This document shows positions 63,613-64,000 of a DNA stretch of 64,000 nucleotides, in pieces (the stretch's first letter is position 1; each line of letters opens with the position of its first letter). The notes beneath the pieces were generated by a model. That model was not told the DNA's origin. It saw only the letters and a list, made by a program, of their open reading frames with translations, and did not search any database. Origin of the DNA: Sporolactobacillus sp. THM19-2 (GTDB taxonomy: Bacteria; Bacillota; Bacilli; Bacillales; Sporolactobacillaceae); contig NZ_SEMC01000008.1 of assembly GCF_004153195.1 (NCBI RefSeq), positions 1-64,000 of the forward strand, read 5' to 3'. Both the position numbers and the translations under genes were made by a program.

Positions 63613-63628
63613 GGTGATTATTTAAATT

Positions 63629-63672
63629 AAAAAAGGCGTCCGGTTAATTTTTTATAACCGGACGCCTTTTTT
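63629..63672 (+). terminator. Terminator after pyruvate oxidase
   Basis: Eighteen-base arms (63629-63646 with 63655-63672), loop of 8, T-rich end. Perfect pairing; may also serve the convergent gnd gene. Confidence 0.9.
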
Positions 63673-63802
63673 ACACTTAAGCGATGAACATGTCTCATGT
63701 AAAGATCTAAAATCCTGCGGTAATAGCAGGCCCTGCCCATTTCTGATATTAAGGAAATATAATAAACATATAGAATTTATATAGCCTTTCAGTGATCGGG
63801 AG

Positions 63803-64000
63803 TTATTTTTTTACAACAGCATGCCCTCCAAACTCGTTGCGCAGGGCAGCAACGACTTTCCCTGAAAAAGTGTCCGATTCAAGCGAACGATAGCGCATCA
63901 AGAGAGACAGGGCAATAACAGGCGTTGAAACCTGCATGTCCAGTGCAGTTTCCAATGTCCACTTTCCTTCCCCTGAAGAGGCCATAATTCCACTCAACTG
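63803..64000 (-). CDS. gnd: 6-Phosphogluconate dehydrogenase, C-terminal fragment cut by the window edge
   Basis: 66 residues before the stop, open to the right edge. It shows GEGKWTLETALDMQVSTPVIALSL, then RYRSLESDTFSGKVVAALRNEFGGHAVV in outline. The segments match the C terminus of the short decarboxylating 6-phosphogluconate dehydrogenase form (about 300 residues, YqeC/GntZ-type). It fits with zwf in the oxidative pentose-phosphate pathway. The catalytic N-terminal part lies outside the window. Confidence 0.85.
   Translation of the reverse strand, partial: QLSGIMASSGEGKWTLETALDMQVSTPVIALSLLMRYRSLESDTFSGKVVAALRNEFGGHAVVKK

Noticed and set aside
1-64000. CRISPR arrays, tRNA or rRNA genes, prophage
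   Set aside because: No regular repeat-spacer array, no tRNA cloverleaf or T-arm motif and no rRNA segments were seen while reading the intergenic regions; a tRNAscan and CRISPR search would settle this.

Overview
The window looks like a chromosomal segment of a spore-forming, low-to-mid GC Firmicute of the Bacillales, probably close to Sporolactobacillus. This is an inference from gene content: menFDHC, ykfABC, Tgl transglutaminase, Zur, yneA/lexA, YneF, an IDEAL-domain protein, FbpB, a GntR/nag cluster, D-amino acid aminotransferase, GapN and a PoxB/SpxB-type pyruvate oxidase. No rRNA, tRNA, CRISPR array, prophage or conjugative element was seen. The only mobile-element gene is the 3' end of an IS256-family transposase at the left edge.

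Layout. 1-5.5 kb: IS256 tail, then a leftward menaquinone operon menF-menD-menH-menC lacking menB and menE. 5.8-9.1 kb: OatA-like acyltransferase and hisC. 9.2-11.1 kb: MFS exporter and an ArsR-like regulator with two matching palindromic operators. 11.2-18.9 kb: alpha/beta hydrolase, HpaB-type monooxygenase, AdeR-like PucR regulator, alanine dehydrogenase, glutamine-dependent NAD synthetase. 19-22.9 kb: cell-wall peptide recycling operon ykfA-ykfB-ykfC plus a class A beta-lactamase-fold protein. 23-28.2 kb: two uncharacterised membrane proteins, Zur, two related small Sm-like/membrane proteins, an ABC-F protein with an attenuator-like leader, and a GNAT protein. 28.3-31.7 kb: gapN, and thyA-dfrA with a small membrane protein. 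31.9-33.7 kb: an unknown gene coupled to tgl, behind a sigma-E-like promoter. 33.7-39.6 kb: MFS pump, TrhO, HI0933-type flavoprotein, VIT1/CCC1 transporter with a structured leader, DUF2164.

39.6-40.2 kb is gene-free, with short CGGAA/TCCG repeats and folded elements. 40.2-49.7 kb: fhs, RNase HI-like protein, DMT transporter, IDEAL protein, cshA, zwf, dat, YpmR-like lipase, GrpB. 49.8-53.1 kb: a 39-residue FbpB-like ORF, a striking three-way-junction inverted-repeat structure, and aconitase with a CcpC-type dyad. 53.3-56.9 kb: nagA-nagB-nagR with a NagR operator, and a Gfo/Idh/MocA oxidoreductase. 57-58.9 kb: yneF, a hairpin-rich gene-free stretch, and yneA/lexA with LexA boxes. 59-64 kb: phasin-like protein and ABC1 kinase, a possible Ntn-hydrolase-like protein, pyruvate oxidase, and the end of a 6-phosphogluconate dehydrogenase.

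Together the genes support central carbon and redox metabolism (zwf, gnd, gapN, pox, acnA, ald, nadE), respiration (men), wall turnover (ykf, nag, OatA-like, dat), folate/dTMP synthesis (fhs, thyA, dfrA) and stress or metal control (lexA, zur, FbpB, VIT1). The least explained elements are the RNA-like structure between acnA and fbpB, the tgl partner gene, the ABC-F leader, and the gene-free stretches at 39.6-40.2 kb and 57.2-57.8 kb. All family assignments come from reading motifs and remembered homologues; no database search was run.
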